From assembly GCA_036571765.1 (NCBI GenBank), contig BROE01000013.1, forward strand, positions 4,120,912-4,184,911: DNA of 64,000 nucleotides. Reading direction: 5' to 3'. The notes below the pieces were generated by a model. It did no database searches and had not been told where the DNA came from. It saw only the letters and a program-made list of their open reading frames with translations. Below are positions 1-12,594 of the stretch, piece by piece. A program made the position numbers and the translations under genes. The DNA is from Plecoglossus altivelis (Eukaryota > Chordata > Actinopteri > Osmeriformes > Plecoglossidae). Position 1 is the first letter of the stretch; each line of letters starts with the position of its first letter.

Positions 1-303
1 ACACACACTCTCTCTCCCACCACACACACAGGCACACCACACACATAGACACACTCTCTCCTACCACACACAGACAAACACAGTCCCACCACACACACAG
101 ACACACACAGTCCCACCACACACATAGACATACTCTCCCCCACCACACACAGACACACCCTCTCCCACCACATACACAGACACACAGTCCCACCACACAC
201 ATAGACACACACTCTTCCACCACACACACAGACACACACTCTCTCCCACCATACAACCACACACACAGACACACCCTCTCCCACCACACAGACACACACA
301 CAC
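1..303. repeat. CA-rich minisatellite in BNC1 intron 3
   Basis: Irregular units of CACACACAGACACAC alternating with CTCTCCCACCAC, running up to within five bases of the BNC1 exon 3 donor. The minus-strand reading frame through it is low complexity (CVCV, CLCVW) and is not a gene. Confidence 0.9.
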
Positions 304-307
304 TTAC

Positions 308-1126
308 TTGTAGTACATATCCTCGTATGTAGTCCTGCAGGGTCCAGTCCAGAGCATTGAGGATCTGAATGACCTCCTCCTGTTTGAGCACGCTGAACAG
401 CCGGTCCAGCAGGATCTTCAGTCGTACTGGGATGGCCTGCGTGCCGTACAGCATCAGGCTGCAGATGTCAAACACCACGTTGGAATGAACTATCTCCACC
501 TGACTGCTCTGGTACATGTGATGCACCTTCAGTTTACTCAGGGCTGAGGGAGGGGGAACACACACACACACAGGCTGGTGTTTAACACGGATTTCTGTTC
601 GAAAGCCGTCAGTGTGACACTGCAGCTGTGGAGTTTCATTTTTGTGGCATGCGCGCGCGTGTGTGTTTGTGTGTGTGTGAATTACCGTGGGCTACCCATC
701 CATGCTTGCAATGCTCACACTGCCTCCTCTTCAGCTTTCCAGGTTTGAAACTATCACAGGAACAGTTTCCCAGGGTGCAGCAGATAGCCTGTCAAAACAC
801 ACCGCACACTCTTACTCTCAACTCCAGTATTGATGCTCCAGTAGAAACCCTGGGGTTGGAGGCTGCTTGGAGACGGTGGATTCAAGCGGAGATGAGGGGA
901 GCGAGCATGGGGGCAGTCCTATGTCTTCCTCAACAGAGCTGTTGATTATTTCATATATTTGTGGATGTGCGAAGAATGTTCCAGCGCTCCAAGACGCTAC
1001 GTCTTCCCTACATTGCATCACCTGGGCAGCTTCTAACATCGTCTGAGTTTCTTCTGTGTGTGCGTGTGGGTGCACGCTCACGTGCGCGCGTGTGTGTGCA
1101 TGTGCGAGAGAGAGAGAGAGAGAGAA

Positions 1127-1167
<41 letters not shown>

Positions 1168-4100
1168 TTACACGTTACAGAGATCAGAGATCAGGTTTGC
1201 TCTCTGAGCTCTGCCTCCTCCTCTTCCTGTCGCTAATTTGGGTGATCCTCCCCACACACACTCACATGGACACACACACTCAAACACACACGCACACTCA
1301 CACGGACACACACACAAACACACACGCTCACACAAACATACACACTCACATGGACACACACACAAACACACATGCTCACACAAACATACACGCTCACATG
1401 GACACACACACACAAACACACACGCTCACACAAACACACGCTCACACAAACACACACGCTCACACAAACACACACGCTCACATGGATACACACGCTACAG
1501 ATCTGATCCGCGCATATCTCGTAATGATACACCTTGACTACCTGCTCAACCAATAACTACCTTTCACACACACACATACACACACACACATACACACACA
1601 CACACAAACAAACACACTCACACACACTAACAACAAACAGAAAGAGAAAGAGAGTTTAGGAAAGATGTCCCAGAACGACAGCAGGGAGAGCTGGTGTAAG
1701 TATGACACGATAGAGAGTGACAGGTGCCTGAATAGAACCTGAACGTCTTTCCAAACACTATTTATCGCTGACGCAGCGCGGATTGTAGCGACCGACCAAG
1801 GGAAAAGCACCAGCCCGGTGATCAAAGTCACGGTCGTTAGCGCTACATGCTAACCCACAGAGCAGCCGCAGTGCCTCCCTCCCCTGGCATCTATAATGCA
1901 TGATCTGAGGCTTTAGCATACATGAGGAGCATGCTTAGCGGTTAGCAGCGTGCCCCTGCAGCTAACTCTCTCTACAGGGAGTGGGAGGGGAACCTCCCTC
2001 TCATTTAGTCAATTACTTAGAACAGGGCTTGAGGTATCGGAGATGTCTTGGAACTCTGGGAGGCGACGACTTGGTGAACTGCAGCGCGGCTCCAACCTTG
2101 AGCCTCCGCGTGTGCTTTTACTGACCTTACTGATCTCCTCCCTACTGTCCTTCCTCTTACACTCTGTTTCTCTCGGCCTCTCGGCCTCTCTCTATCTCTG
2201 CCTCTCTCTGTCTGTGTGTGTGTCTCTCTCTCTCTGCCTCTCTCTGTCTGTGTGTGTGTCTCTCTATCTCTGCCTCTCTCTGTCTGTGTGTGTGTCTCTC
2301 GCTGTCTGTGTGTGTCTCTCTCTCTGTCTGTGTGTGTCTCTCTCGCTGTCTGCCTGTGTGTGTCTCTCTCGCTGTCTGTGTGTGTCTCTCTCTCTCTGTC
2401 TGTGTGTGTCTCTCTCTCTGTCTGTGTGTGTCTCTCTCTCTGTCTGTGTGTGTGTCTCTCTCTCTCTCTGCCTGTGTGTGTCTCTCTCGCTGTCTGCCTG
2501 TGTGTGTCTCTCTCTCTGTCTGTGTGTGTGTCTCTCTCTCTCTCTGCCTGTGTGTGTCTCTCTCGCTGTCTGTGTGTGTCTCTCTCTCTGTCTGCCTGTG
2601 TGTCTCTCTCGCTGTCTGTGTGTGTCTCTCTCTCTGTCTGTGTGTGTCTCTCTCGCTGTCTGCCTGTGTGTGTCTCTCTCGCTGTCTGCCTGTGTGTCTC
2701 TCTCTCTCTGCCTGTGTGTGTCTCTCTTCTCTCTCTGTCTGCCTGTGTGTCTCTCTCGCTGTCTGCCTGTGTGTCTCTCTCTCTGTCACTCTCTGTGTGT
2801 CTCTATACTTTTCTCTCCCGGTTTCTATCTCTCTGTGTTCCTCTCACTCTTCCACTGTCTCCCTCTTGCTCTGCCCATCCCTCCCTCTCCCTCCCTCCCT
2901 GTCTCTCTCTCCCTCCCTCCCTCCCCTCCCTTCTCTCCCCTCCTCCCTCCCTCCCCTCCCTCCCTTCCTCTCTTCCGTCTCTGTCCGGCCAGGCAGCTGA
3001 CCTGCTGGCTGCTGTGAGGTGTTAGTGCCTCATCTCGTCTCCTAGCAGGGTAATCCCATCATTATAGGGCAGTGAAAGAACACGGCCCAATTAGGCTAAT
3101 CCTATCCCATCACACACGCACACACACACACACACACCGTCCACTCTCCTGTTCACCCTGATATACATCTCAATCAGGCCCGCCGGAAAGTCAAAGGGCC
3201 AGTTTACACACAAACACACATACACACACAAGCACGTGCAAACGCACACACGTACAAGGCAAAAGCAGTGCCAGTCGTTTGTCTTAATTAGATATTCATC
3301 ACATGACACCATAGGAAGGAATCTCTGATGTTGACATCCCTAGGGACAGTGACTGTGGCCGAGTCACCCTGCATTGGCAGTCAGAGATTGCCAACATCGT
3401 TTCCTTGAGTCATTAATGTGAAGAGATCAAAGTTCCGTCCTGAAAGAACAGGATTTCCCAATTTAATAGTTTCCTTTAAAAAGAAGTAACACGTCACAAA
3501 TTCAATAAATCAAATTAAATCAATATGATTTTCCTTCAGAAGGTGAATCTGAAGAACAGAAAGCATCACTCTTTCAATTCTCAAACAACCACCAGGGAGA
3601 CCAGGACCCTTAGTTAACACCCAGCTACTGGAGGGGTGAGGGAGAGGTGAGGGGGGAGGTGAGAGGGGAGAGGTGATGGGAGAGGTGAGGGGGGAGAGGT
3701 AGAGAAGGAAGAGGTGAGGGGGAGAGGTGAGTGGAGAGAGGTAGGGAAGGAAGAGGTGAGGGAAAGAGGTGAGGGGGAGGTGAGGAAGGAAGAGGTGAGG
3801 GTAGAGAGGTAAGGGAGGAGAGGTAAGGAAGGAAGAGGTGAGGGGGGAGAGGTGAGGGGGAGAGGTGTGGAAGGAAGAGGTGAGGGAGGAGGTGAGATTA
3901 GTTCAGGAGAGTGAAGTCAGTAGAGTTGGGGGGAGAGGTGAGGCAGATATAGGTGAGGTAGAGATAGGTGAAGCTGAGGTAGGTGAGGCTAAGATAGGTG
4001 AGGTAGAGAGAGGTGAGGCAGGGAGAGCTGAGGGGGAAGACAGAGTCCAGAGGGGTGAGGTAGGGGAGGCAGAGAGGTGAAGAAGGGAGAGGTGAGGGGG

Positions 4101-4183
4101 GAGACAGAGTCCAGAGGGCTGAGAAAGCAACAGCAGCATACCAAGACGCCCCAAACCTAAGTGATAACATACGTCTGGGGGAG

Positions 4184-4219
<36 letters not shown>

Positions 4220-7200
4220 GCATAACTTTCCACACGGACTCAGACACACAGAAGGGATGACACGCATGAACAGAAACACAAACCACATATCACTAAGGGT
4301 GGACTGCTTTGGAACACTTGGCACTTTAACCACATGTGAATATCCCAGCTAGTGATATTCATCCACCAAAGTCTGTGCAATTAATGGGAAATACTGGAGG
4401 GGGAAAAAATCTATTATTTCGCAATTGTCTGAATCATCCACAAAACCTCATGTTTTCTCAAATGAAATGTGTGACTAAATGCTTGTGTGGGGACTAGTGT
4501 GGGGCAGAGTGTGTTAAATCTAGTATTTCGATTATGTAGTCTAAGCTTACCGGAACAGTCTCCAGCCACCACTGGCACACAGCCACAACATCCTTGACAA
4601 CATTTTTTAATTGTCCTTTAGTGGCTCTTAAAATAAATCATGCCATATGTCTATAATACCCATGCTAGCTTCCAGTCTCAACAGTAGAGGCTAGGGGAGA
4701 AGGACCAGGCAGCATGTGCTGGAGAGACAGAGGAAGAAAGAGAAAGAGAGGCAGGGGAAGAGATAGAGAGACAGAGAAAGAGATAGAAAGAGAGACATGG
4801 GAAGAGATAGAGAGAGAGGAAGAGAGAGAGAGAGACAGAGGAAGAAACAGACAGATAGGGGAGGAGATAGAGAGACATAGGAAGAGATAGAGAGAGACAG
4901 AGGAAGAGATAGAGAGACATAGGAGGAGATAGAGAGAGACATAGGAGGAGATAGAGAGAGACAGAGGAAGAGATAAAGACAGGGGAAGAGATAGAGAGAC
5001 AGGGGAAGAGATAGAGAGAGAGACGGGAAGAGAGAGAGACAGAGACAGACAGAGACAGAGACAGACAGAGAGAGAGACAGAGACAGACAGAGACAGAGAC
5101 AGACAGAGAGAGAGACAGAGACAGACAGCGAGAGAGAGAGAAACAGAGAGAGAGAGAAAGACAAACAGATAAAGAAAGACAAAGAGAGAGAGACATAAAC
5201 AGACAGGTCTGGGGGATACAATCATGCTAAGCTAAGACAGACATTCAGTCAGCACGTACAAAACCTTCTCCTCCATAGCACGAGAGCCCTGATAGTAACA
5301 TACAGAGATGAACGCTGCTGAGTGGAAACCCCTCCATCGTCCAGCCTCTCTGCTATTAACCCACTTCAGACGCAAAGGAATCACATCAGCTTTTATCATC
5401 AACATCCGTTCATCAGTTAACTTGTCCATTATATTTCTGGGAAGGGGAAGAGAGAATACCCTAGGAAGTCTCAACTGGAAAAGGTCCAAGTCAAGCAGCG
5501 TGATATTCAGTGCCGTTTAGTTTTTTTTTGTTGCTAAATCACATTTGAGATAACACATAGAGTTGAGCTAATGTGATTACTTTCTAGTTCATATCTGTAT
5601 GGTCACTGGATAAATCCTTTCACTCGCTGATGTAGCAAATACCTTTTACATTCGAAGCAATTTCCACATCGTATTGAATTCATAACTTCACCTCTATGTA
5701 CTGCAAAATACCCAGAATATTATTTATACGTCTAGAAATTTGACATTTATAAATTGTAATGAAATATTCATAAGCATTCAGATTAAATGTGCTCAGAAGG
5801 ATATATATATATATATATATATGTATACACATATATTAGATTTACATTTACATCTGTATATGAATCTTGAAGGAAAAATAATATTTGAACACATGTGATT
5901 CTGCTAGTAACAGTGTTGCCTCACTATACACAAAACATGCTCTCTGTTTTTCAGTACAACCAACCGTTCTCTAAACTGCATCAAATTCTTAAACATATAA
6001 TTATTTCACACAGAGAATGAAATGTTTTATGAAACCCTTCAAAATAAAATCCCTAATATTTATACAGAAAACCGACACATCTATCTTAATGAAATTGGCG
6101 TCAGGATTTGTGACCAGGCCGACAGAAAAGATGTGAATGACACACTTGTTCCTGGACAGGGAGGAGGTGTGTGTTCAGCCCAAACACTCAACCACAACGT
6201 ACAACTCTGCACACAACAGCAACATCTGACTTGAGCGTATCAGTGTCTGTACGCGTCGCGCAAGCACACAGAACGTGAGCGAATCCCAACGCTAACTCGC
6301 GTATGACAGGCAGGAAAGTTTTTTTTTATTTTTTAATTGATGACAAGTGTAAGATCAATGACTGGAGCAGGTCAGATATTAAGCTGTTATGAAAGCAACT
6401 GGATCCTGTTTAACTCCAGCAGATTTAGCAGATACAAAGACAAACTGAGTGGAAACTCCCTAACAACCTGGACAGGATGTCATTCACTACAGATCCAGGC
6501 ATGGACCCAGTTGGGAAACACTGTTAGACACTGTGATTCAGGAAACATTTCTCCCAAGACATATACGTATGTGAACACGACACCATCTCAACGCGTTTTT
6601 CTCCCAAAATTAATTCCATAAATTCAGTCATCTTTTGGAGGACTGCATTTCTTTGTCAAATCTTTCTTATCTTTACCAAATAACCAGCAGCATAATGAGT
6701 GAAATTGAACGGAAAAAAACAACAAAATAATAATGATTAAGAAAAAAAAAACAATTTCTTATTTTACCAGTGTTCAAACTGAGGCCTGCAAAGGACTGCT
6801 GAATACAAGTAGTGACACGCTGAGTGAGAAACTATTAGGAGTCAATACAGCCAAAAGACAGCGTGAAGAAACTCATTATTTAACACAATCCAACAGTCAA
6901 TCACACAAACACACACACACGCACGCACGCACACGTGCTCACACACTTGCGCGCTAAACCTAAAATAAAAAGAGGTTTACCTGAAACTCCATGAGATGAG
7001 TGTTAGTCGACTACATGTAACAAAAATCATTGAAGGAGCAAAAAACTAGAGAGCAAGAGAGCAAGCAACTTTTAATGTCTTTCAGACCCCTACTAGGACA
7101 GGAGAGAGAGAGAGGGAGAGAGAGGAGGGAGAGAGATAGAGAGGAGTGAGAGGAGAGAGAGATAAAGAGGAGAGAGATAGGAGAGAGAGAAGAGAGGAGG

Positions 7201-10147
7201 GAGAGAGAGAAGAGGGAGAGAGATAGAGAGGATGGAGAGAGAGAGGAAGGAGAGAGAGAGAGAGAGAGAGAAAGGAGAAAGAAAGAGAGAGAGGAGAGAT
7301 AGAGAGTGGAGAGAGAGATAGAGAGAGAGAGGAGGGAGAGAGAAGAGGGAGAGAGATAGAGAGGAGAGAGATAGAGAGAGGAGAGAGAGAGAGACAGGAC
7401 AGAGTGTGGAGCAGCTGTGAGTAAATGAGAGGAACATGTTAGTACACTGCGTCTGAGAGAGTTTGGCTCCCAGCTACGCTCTGATTAATATCAGATCTCC
7501 CTCCCTTTGCTCGCCTCTTGACAATCTTGTCACATCTGGCTGACAAATCCTCACAAGCCTCTTGGTGGCAACGCAACGCAACGCAGGGTTAGGTTTGGGG
7601 GTTGGAGCTGGGGGGCGGGTGAGGCTGGGGCCAGGGGAGGCAGAGGCCAAGGGAGGCTGGGAAAGGGGGAGGCTGGGAAAGGGGGAGGCTGGGGTCTAGG
7701 ATGGGTGGCTCTAGGGATGGTTGGGGCCGGGGCCAGAGTGGGGGGAGGCGAGAAATGGGGGAGGCTGGGGCTGTGGAGGCCCGGAGAAGCTGGGGGAGGG
7801 TGGAGGAGGGTGGAGGAGGCTGGGGGAGGGTGGGGAGGCGGGGAGGATGGGGAGGCTGGGGGAGGGGCATGCCTGGACTGGCTGGAGGGGGTCGGCTGGA
7901 GCAGCAACCCCTTACGGACGGAACATCATGAAGCTAATGAAGCTGACTGGACTGGCAGGCTGCGACCGCCCCACACACACAACAGATACATACAGACACA
8001 CACACACACACACACACACACGCATGCACACACACACACACACGAGACACACATGCACACACAACAGATGCATACACACACACAGGAGACACACACACAC
8101 ATAATAGACACACACACACAACAGATACATACAGACACACACACACACGCATGCGCACACACACACACAAGACACACATGCACACACAACAGATGCATAC
8201 AAACACACCGGAGACACACACATAATAGACACACACACACAAAACAGACAAACACGCACACACAACAGATACATACACACACACAGGAGACACACGCACA
8301 CAACAGACACATACACACACACAACAGACACACACACACACACAACAGATACAAACATACACACACAACAGATACAAACACACACACACACACCGCACAT
8401 ATACATCCAGGATCCGTTCTTTGAGAAACCAACCCTGCTCTACTCTACTCTACTCTACTCTACTCTACTCTCTGTACTCGGAGCCACTGCCACATGGAGC
8501 CAGTCCTGAAGGACCCCTGAGAGAGACATGATCGAGACTGTTCAGATGGAGAGAAGAAGAGGAGGAAAAACCCCAATGGAGACAAGAGGAGTGTCTGTCT
8601 GCTCCACTGTTCACGGTTCAAGAGGAAAACTGAAGCCCCCCAAAAAAAGAAAAAACTAACAAGTCGTCTCCATTTACATCCGACTGCAAATATTCTGTAT
8701 CAGCGTCTAACTCTACAATCGCTGTCAAATACGCCTCCTCTCTACTTCAGCAGATTAATAACCCACCTACAGCAACACCTACTTTGCCCTGGCTTCAATT
8801 ACAAATGGCTGTCTCAAAAACGAAACTTTCCAGTTCATGCAAGTATTCACGATCATGTGTAAAAATTACAGTATTAACAAGTATATATATATATATATAC
8901 AAATATATATATATACACACACAAATAAAATATAAATACACACCTATGTTGTAAAAGAAATCCGAGAGCACTTTTTGCGTAAATCTTCCTGCGCATCAAA
9001 CAAGGTGGCAGCTAGTCCAGCTCCAGCGAGATCTTAGAACATTTCATTACATTTTCTTTCAGCCGTGTGCAACATGTCTTCAATGTGTCTGTACATCTCT
9101 ACGCCTTTGCCAATTTGTCACTAATCCGTCTTATAAATATCTTCTTGAAAATGCTACCCAAAGCGTAAGATAAAGATGAGGCCCTAAATCCTGGCCAAGT
9201 TGAGAGAGTCTACAAGCTCTCCCACTCACGGTGTCCTGGTGCGGGGAAAGGGACCCTCCAAATCACCACAGGTTTCCTGCTCAGTTTAAGACTGTTTACA
9301 AACACAAACACAAAGACACACACGCAGCTGTGAAAAGGAAGCACAGCAGTTGTGGTGTGTTGAACCCTGTGTTTGTTGCCACTAACATCCCCACACAGAC
9401 TGCGAGCCTAATTGTTACATTATGGCTGCAACAAAACATTAGCTTGCTCTTAAATTACATTCCAATAGGCTGTGGCCACAGAGGGAGCTAAAGGAAGCAT
9501 GCCTTCGCTCTCTCTCTCTCTCTCCCTCTCTCTCGCTCTCTCACACGCAGAGGAACACGGCAACAGACACACACACGCCTAGCAAACACAGAAGGAATAA
9601 GAGATCGCAATCAGGTCCACTGAATCTACTCTGAATCTCCAGAACCGATGTGAAGTGATCAGGATGTAAAATGCGGAGGATGTAGACGTGAACACGGGGA
9701 TGGGAGGCCCCCAGACATGCGTCTGTACATCCCATCTTAACTACTGGGAAGTTGCTGTTTAGTTTGAAGGGAGTTGGCTGTCGACATAGTGTCTTTAAGG
9801 CATGTAAGGACAGTCTTGTTCCACGGCAGCCTGCATGCATGGGCACAGTCAGGACAGGACACACTCACAAACCAATAAATCATAGGCAGAAAGGTGGGAC
9901 AAAAAAAACAACATTTTCTTTATACGAAAAAAAAAAGTTCATTTCCTAAAATGTTACCAAGCAGAAATGAATTGAACGAAACGCGTTTTTAGAAAACACG
10001 CAGACGGCCACGATGAGACAGTGTTCACGTTCAACATGCGGGGATGTGAGGGAATTCTCTCTCGAACATAGATAGTGAGGGAAAATGATTAGAGAAACAG
10101 GCAGGGAAGTCTAAATAAAATAAGCCCGGTTTACTTACCTCAGCCAT
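308..10147 (-). CDS. bnc1: Basonuclin 1, N-terminal coding exons (5' part of gene)
   Basis: Basonuclins are nuclear zinc-finger proteins of epithelial and germ cells that regulate rRNA (Pol I) and Pol II genes. Three minus-strand exons join in frame. Exon 1 (10147-10139) encodes only Met-Ala-Glu, followed by donor GTAAGT. Exon 2 (788-686) encodes the Cys-rich start, including [11 protein letters not shown]. Exon 3 (543-308) encodes residues 38-116, with [31 protein letters not shown] and [16 protein letters not shown]. Exon lengths 9, 103 and 236 nt keep the frame; all three introns start GT, and introns 1 and 2 end CAG. The ALSKL and [16 protein letters not shown] strings match my memory of BNC1 better than BNC2. 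The zinc-finger exons lie beyond position 1, outside the window. Intron 1 is about 9.3 kb and intron 2 only 142 bp. The start is chosen because MAE opens known basonuclins. Confidence 0.9.
544..685 (-). other. BNC1 intron 2 (142 bp) bracketed by CA and TG runs
   Basis: Read on the transcribed strand it begins GTAATTCACACACACACAAA and ends with a (TG)n run, then a C/T-rich tract and CAG. The two runs are complementary, so the intron can fold on itself. Confidence 0.8.
1106..1167. repeat. (GA)n microsatellite
   Basis: Interrupted GAGAGA/GAAAGA purine run preceded by a CG/TG alternating stretch (1085-1103). Confidence 0.9.
1250..1632. repeat. CA-rich minisatellites
   Basis: From 1250 to 1498, units built from ACACACAAACACACACGCTC with CACATGGA spacers. 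A purer CA run follows at 1566-1632. Open frames through it on both strands (His-Thr and Cys-Val strings) are artefacts. Confidence 0.9.
2160..2985. repeat. CT/GT minisatellite followed by a C/T tract
   Basis: About 640 bases of TCTCTCTCTGTCTGTGTGTG units with GCTGTCTGCC variants, then a CCCTCC-rich polypyrimidine tract from about 2860. All three plus frames stay open for 260-355 codons of Ser/Leu/Cys/Val, which is a composition effect. Confidence 0.9.
3107..3258. repeat. CA-rich microsatellite patches
   Basis: Two CA runs (3107-3138 and 3205-3258) separated by about 65 bases of unique DNA. Confidence 0.8.
3630..4115. repeat. GAGGTGAGGGGGA-type minisatellite
   Basis: Purine-rich units of GAGAGGTGAGGGGG and GGAAGGAAGAGGTGAGG, drifting to GAGGTAGAGATAGGTGA on the right. 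The strand is nearly free of C. Confidence 0.9.
4188..4218. repeat. (GT)n microsatellite
   Basis: Uninterrupted GT run of about 15 units. Confidence 0.9.
4722..5208. repeat. AGAGATAGAGAGACA-type polypurine minisatellite
   Basis: Nearly 490 bases of purine-rich units (AGAGATAGAGAGACAGAGGA and GAGACAGAGACAGACAGA). The minus strand reads open Ser/Leu frames of 170-190 codons, without protein features. Confidence 0.9.
5209..6900. other. AT-rich intron sequence without recognised features
   Basis: Unique, mostly AT-rich DNA with one (AT)n run at 5801-5822. Short open frames here have no recognisable protein. No exon signal was found. Confidence 0.5.
6903..7396. repeat. CA run and GA minisatellite
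   Basis: A CA/CG run lies at 6903-6950. A GAGAGAGATAGAGAGGAG-type polypurine tract lies at 7099-7396. Confidence 0.85.
7590..7870. repeat. GGAGGCTGGGG-type G-rich repeat
   Basis: Repeated GGGGGAGGCTGGG units with many runs of three to five G on the plus strand, which could form G-quadruplexes. Confidence 0.85.
7970..8400. repeat. CA minisatellite
   Basis: About 430 bases of ACACACAACAGATACATACA and ACACAGGAGACACACACACA units. Confidence 0.9.
8438..8470. repeat. (CTCTA)n pentanucleotide microsatellite
   Basis: About six perfect CTCTA units. Confidence 0.9.
8881..8924. repeat. (TA)n microsatellite
   Basis: Two TATATA runs interrupted by CAAA, with a short CA run after them. Confidence 0.85.
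9507..9541. repeat. (TC)n microsatellite
   Basis: TC run with single C and G interruptions. Confidence 0.85.
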
Positions 10148-10306
10148 TGTCCTTAGTCGTTTGTTTCCAGGGTTACGGGATAGTTTGCCATTCCCTGCGA
10201 CTCCTACAAAAGAACTGACTCCAAACTCTCCGGTTCGCACGACTCGCTAACGCAACAGAGTCATCACACACCGGTACACTGACACACACTCTGACACACA
10301 CGCAGC

Positions 10307-10341
<35 letters not shown>

Positions 10342-10440
10342 GCAGGCGCTCTCCTTCACACTCACATAAAAACAACAGTCACACAGCTTTGCGCTCGCAC
10401 CGACAGGCTCTGGCTCTTGCGCACGCACGCACACGTATCT
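10148..10440 (-). promoter_or_regulatory. Presumed BNC1 5' UTR and promoter
   Basis: This is the sequence immediately upstream (on the minus strand) of the BNC1 ATG. It has a few CpG sites and a (CA)n run at 10309-10339. No TATA box or clear start site can be pointed to; the role is inferred from position. Confidence 0.35.
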
Positions 10441-10915
10441 CCTTCTCTCTGTGGCTGCGGACTGGGTCTAAACTACTCAAGATGTGCTGTGTGTGTGTTG
10501 AAACTGGGCACTGGGGATTGGAAGGAGATCCTCCCACTCTCCGTTCTCACCTCAGGAGCTGCCTGCTCCCTCCCCAGCTACACACACACACACGTACACA
10601 CACACGTACACACACACGCGCGCGCGCACACACACACACTCCCACCCCCACAGAGTCACAGGGCAGTCCCCTCACAGCTGGCTGGAAGAGGGCATGACAC
10701 TCATCTTTCACAGAGATTTGATCAAAAGGAATCACAAAGGCTGGAGGCTCTCCTAATGCAGTCAGGAGAGACTCCAGCCCCCTCCCTTCTCTCTCTCTCT
10801 TTCTGCACCCTCTATTTCGCTTTCCTCTACCTCTCTCTCTCCCTCTGCTCCCCCCCACTCTCTCTCCTCTCTTTCCTCTACCTCTCTCTCTTTTCTCTCC
10901 CTCTCTCTCCCTGAG
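10309..10915. repeat. CA and CT microsatellites upstream of BNC1
   Basis: CA runs lie at 10309-10339 and 10575-10640 (the latter with a CGCGCGCG core). A CT-rich tract lies at 10783-10915. The DNA between is unique and has no recognised gene. Confidence 0.85.
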
Positions 10916-10974
10916 TAATGCTTTAAATCAATGCTGCCCCTCTCGGAGCACAGAGCTCAGCCTGGTACTGTGTG

Positions 10975-12475
10975 TGTGTGTGTAGAGCAGGGGGTACTGT
11001 GTGTGCGTGTGTATGTGTGTGTGTAGAGCAGGGGGTTATGTGTGTGTGTGTGTGCGCTTGTTCACCTTAACACAGTTCTGTGAACAGCCTCTATAACAAG
11101 TTGTGCCTTGTGCCGGCAGGAATGTGTCTGTGTCTGTGTTAAGTATTTCTTCAGTGAGGACATAAGCCTTGGAGTGGATGTAGATAAATGTTCCGTATAA
11201 AAGCAGAGCATTCAGTTGCTTTTTAGAGTTGGCATGGCAGGTAAATTAATAGGAATCAAATAGTTTTGACGTAGTGTTAAAATGGATAAAAGTGTCACCG
11301 TGAACAAACAAATATCTGACATGAACGAACGTCAGTGGGCATCCTTACTTACAAAGTACATTTTTTGGCGACATGTGTTTGGGATTCTGCTGAACTTTGT
11401 GTGACGAACTGAGGATGAAACCATCCCAGCGGTTCCATTCCATCTGGCCAGCATTTCAGCGCACCTCCCCCAGATGCGACAGCAGTACGAGCAGCCAGGC
11501 CCAGGGCTGGAGACAGAGCCACACCTGGAGGGGCCAGGTTAGGACTGTCTGAAGCACTGCAGTGTCTCTCTCCCGCTCTCTCTTCCGTCCCCTTCCTCCC
11601 CTCTTTCAGTCCCACAACAGTTTCATTATTCCCCCTCCTCCTCTGCTTTCTCCCTCCTTCCCTCTCCCCCTCCCTCCCTCCCTCCCTCGGAATGTGTTTA
11701 TAATGTGGCTGGAGCACGAGAAGCGGTCTTGTGTGTGTGTGTTGTGTGTGTGTAGAGAGGGTGTGTGTGTGTTGTTGGTGTGGCAGGGGGTAATGTGTGT
11801 GTGTGTGTGGTGTGAGCAGGGGGTACTGTGTGTGTGATGTTATGTGTGTGTGTGTACAGGGTTATGTGTGTGTGTGTGTGTGGCTTGTTCTTTAAGGTCT
11901 GTGGAACTTATAACATGTTGGTTGTGTAGGATGTTGTGTGTGTTAAGTATTTAGTGAGGATAAGTGGTAGTGGTTTAGTAAATTTCGTATGAAGTGAGCT
12001 TCAGTTGCGTTTTAGAGTGGGATGGCAGGGGTATTATAGGATGGTTTTGACGGAGTTTGAAATGGATAAGAGTGCAGTCGACAAATATTGACATAGGAGT
12101 GTGGGTCTTGCTTACAGTATTTTGGCGATGTGGTTGGGGGATTCTGCTGACTTTGTGTGAGAATCTGAGGGATGAACATCTATGGTTCATTCTCTGGGCG
12201 ATTTTGCTCCCAAGATGCGACAGGCATAGAGAGCCAGGCCGTGGTGGAGCAGAGCACCTGGAAGGGCGTTTAGGATGTGTCTGTGGAATTGCACTGATGT
12301 GTTTTTCCCGTCTCCTTCCGTCCATGTCTTATATCATTTTCCCCTTCTGTTCTTTCCTCTCTTCTTCTCCGATTCTTCGTCGCTCCTCTTTCCTCTCTCT
12401 CCTTTCCTCCTTCTCTCTCTCCTTCTCTCTCCTCCTTCTCCCTCTCTCTCCTCTCTCCTCATTCCGGTAATCCTT
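10975..12475. repeat. Imperfect tandem duplication, second copy with many small deletions
   Basis: Copy A is about 10975-11690 and copy B about 11810-12475. Shared landmarks run in order: GAGCAGGGGGTACTGTGTGT, CTTGTTC, GTTAAGTATTT, TTTTAGAGT..GG, AAATGGATAA, TTTTGGCGA, GATTCTGCTGA, CTTTGTGTGA, AAGATGCGACAG (CAGATGCGACAG in A) and GAGCCAGGCC. Copy B lacks scattered bases throughout relative to A. It holds no gene; the pattern looks more like an uncorrected read than evolution. Confidence 0.75.
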
Positions 12476-12594
12476 TCGTTCTGATCGAGATTCGACTTAA
12501 GGCAGCTGTAATCACATACAATCTGCAATTAAACAGGTAGCTTGGTGTTGGACCACTGTGTCGCTACAGAGAAGTCGGCAATATGAGTGGTGTG

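Larger units (their letters stand above)
789..10138 (-). other. BNC1 intron 1, full of simple repeats
   Basis: About 9.35 kb between the MAE exon and exon 2. It holds the tandem repeats listed separately and AT-rich unique stretches at 5210-6900 and 8480-9500. Both-strand reading gave no further exon. Confidence 0.75.

Noticed and set aside
1950..3025. Long Ser/Leu/Cys/Val frames and the antisense Arg/Glu/Thr/His frame
   Set aside because: CT/GT minisatellite translated in several frames; low complexity on both strands.
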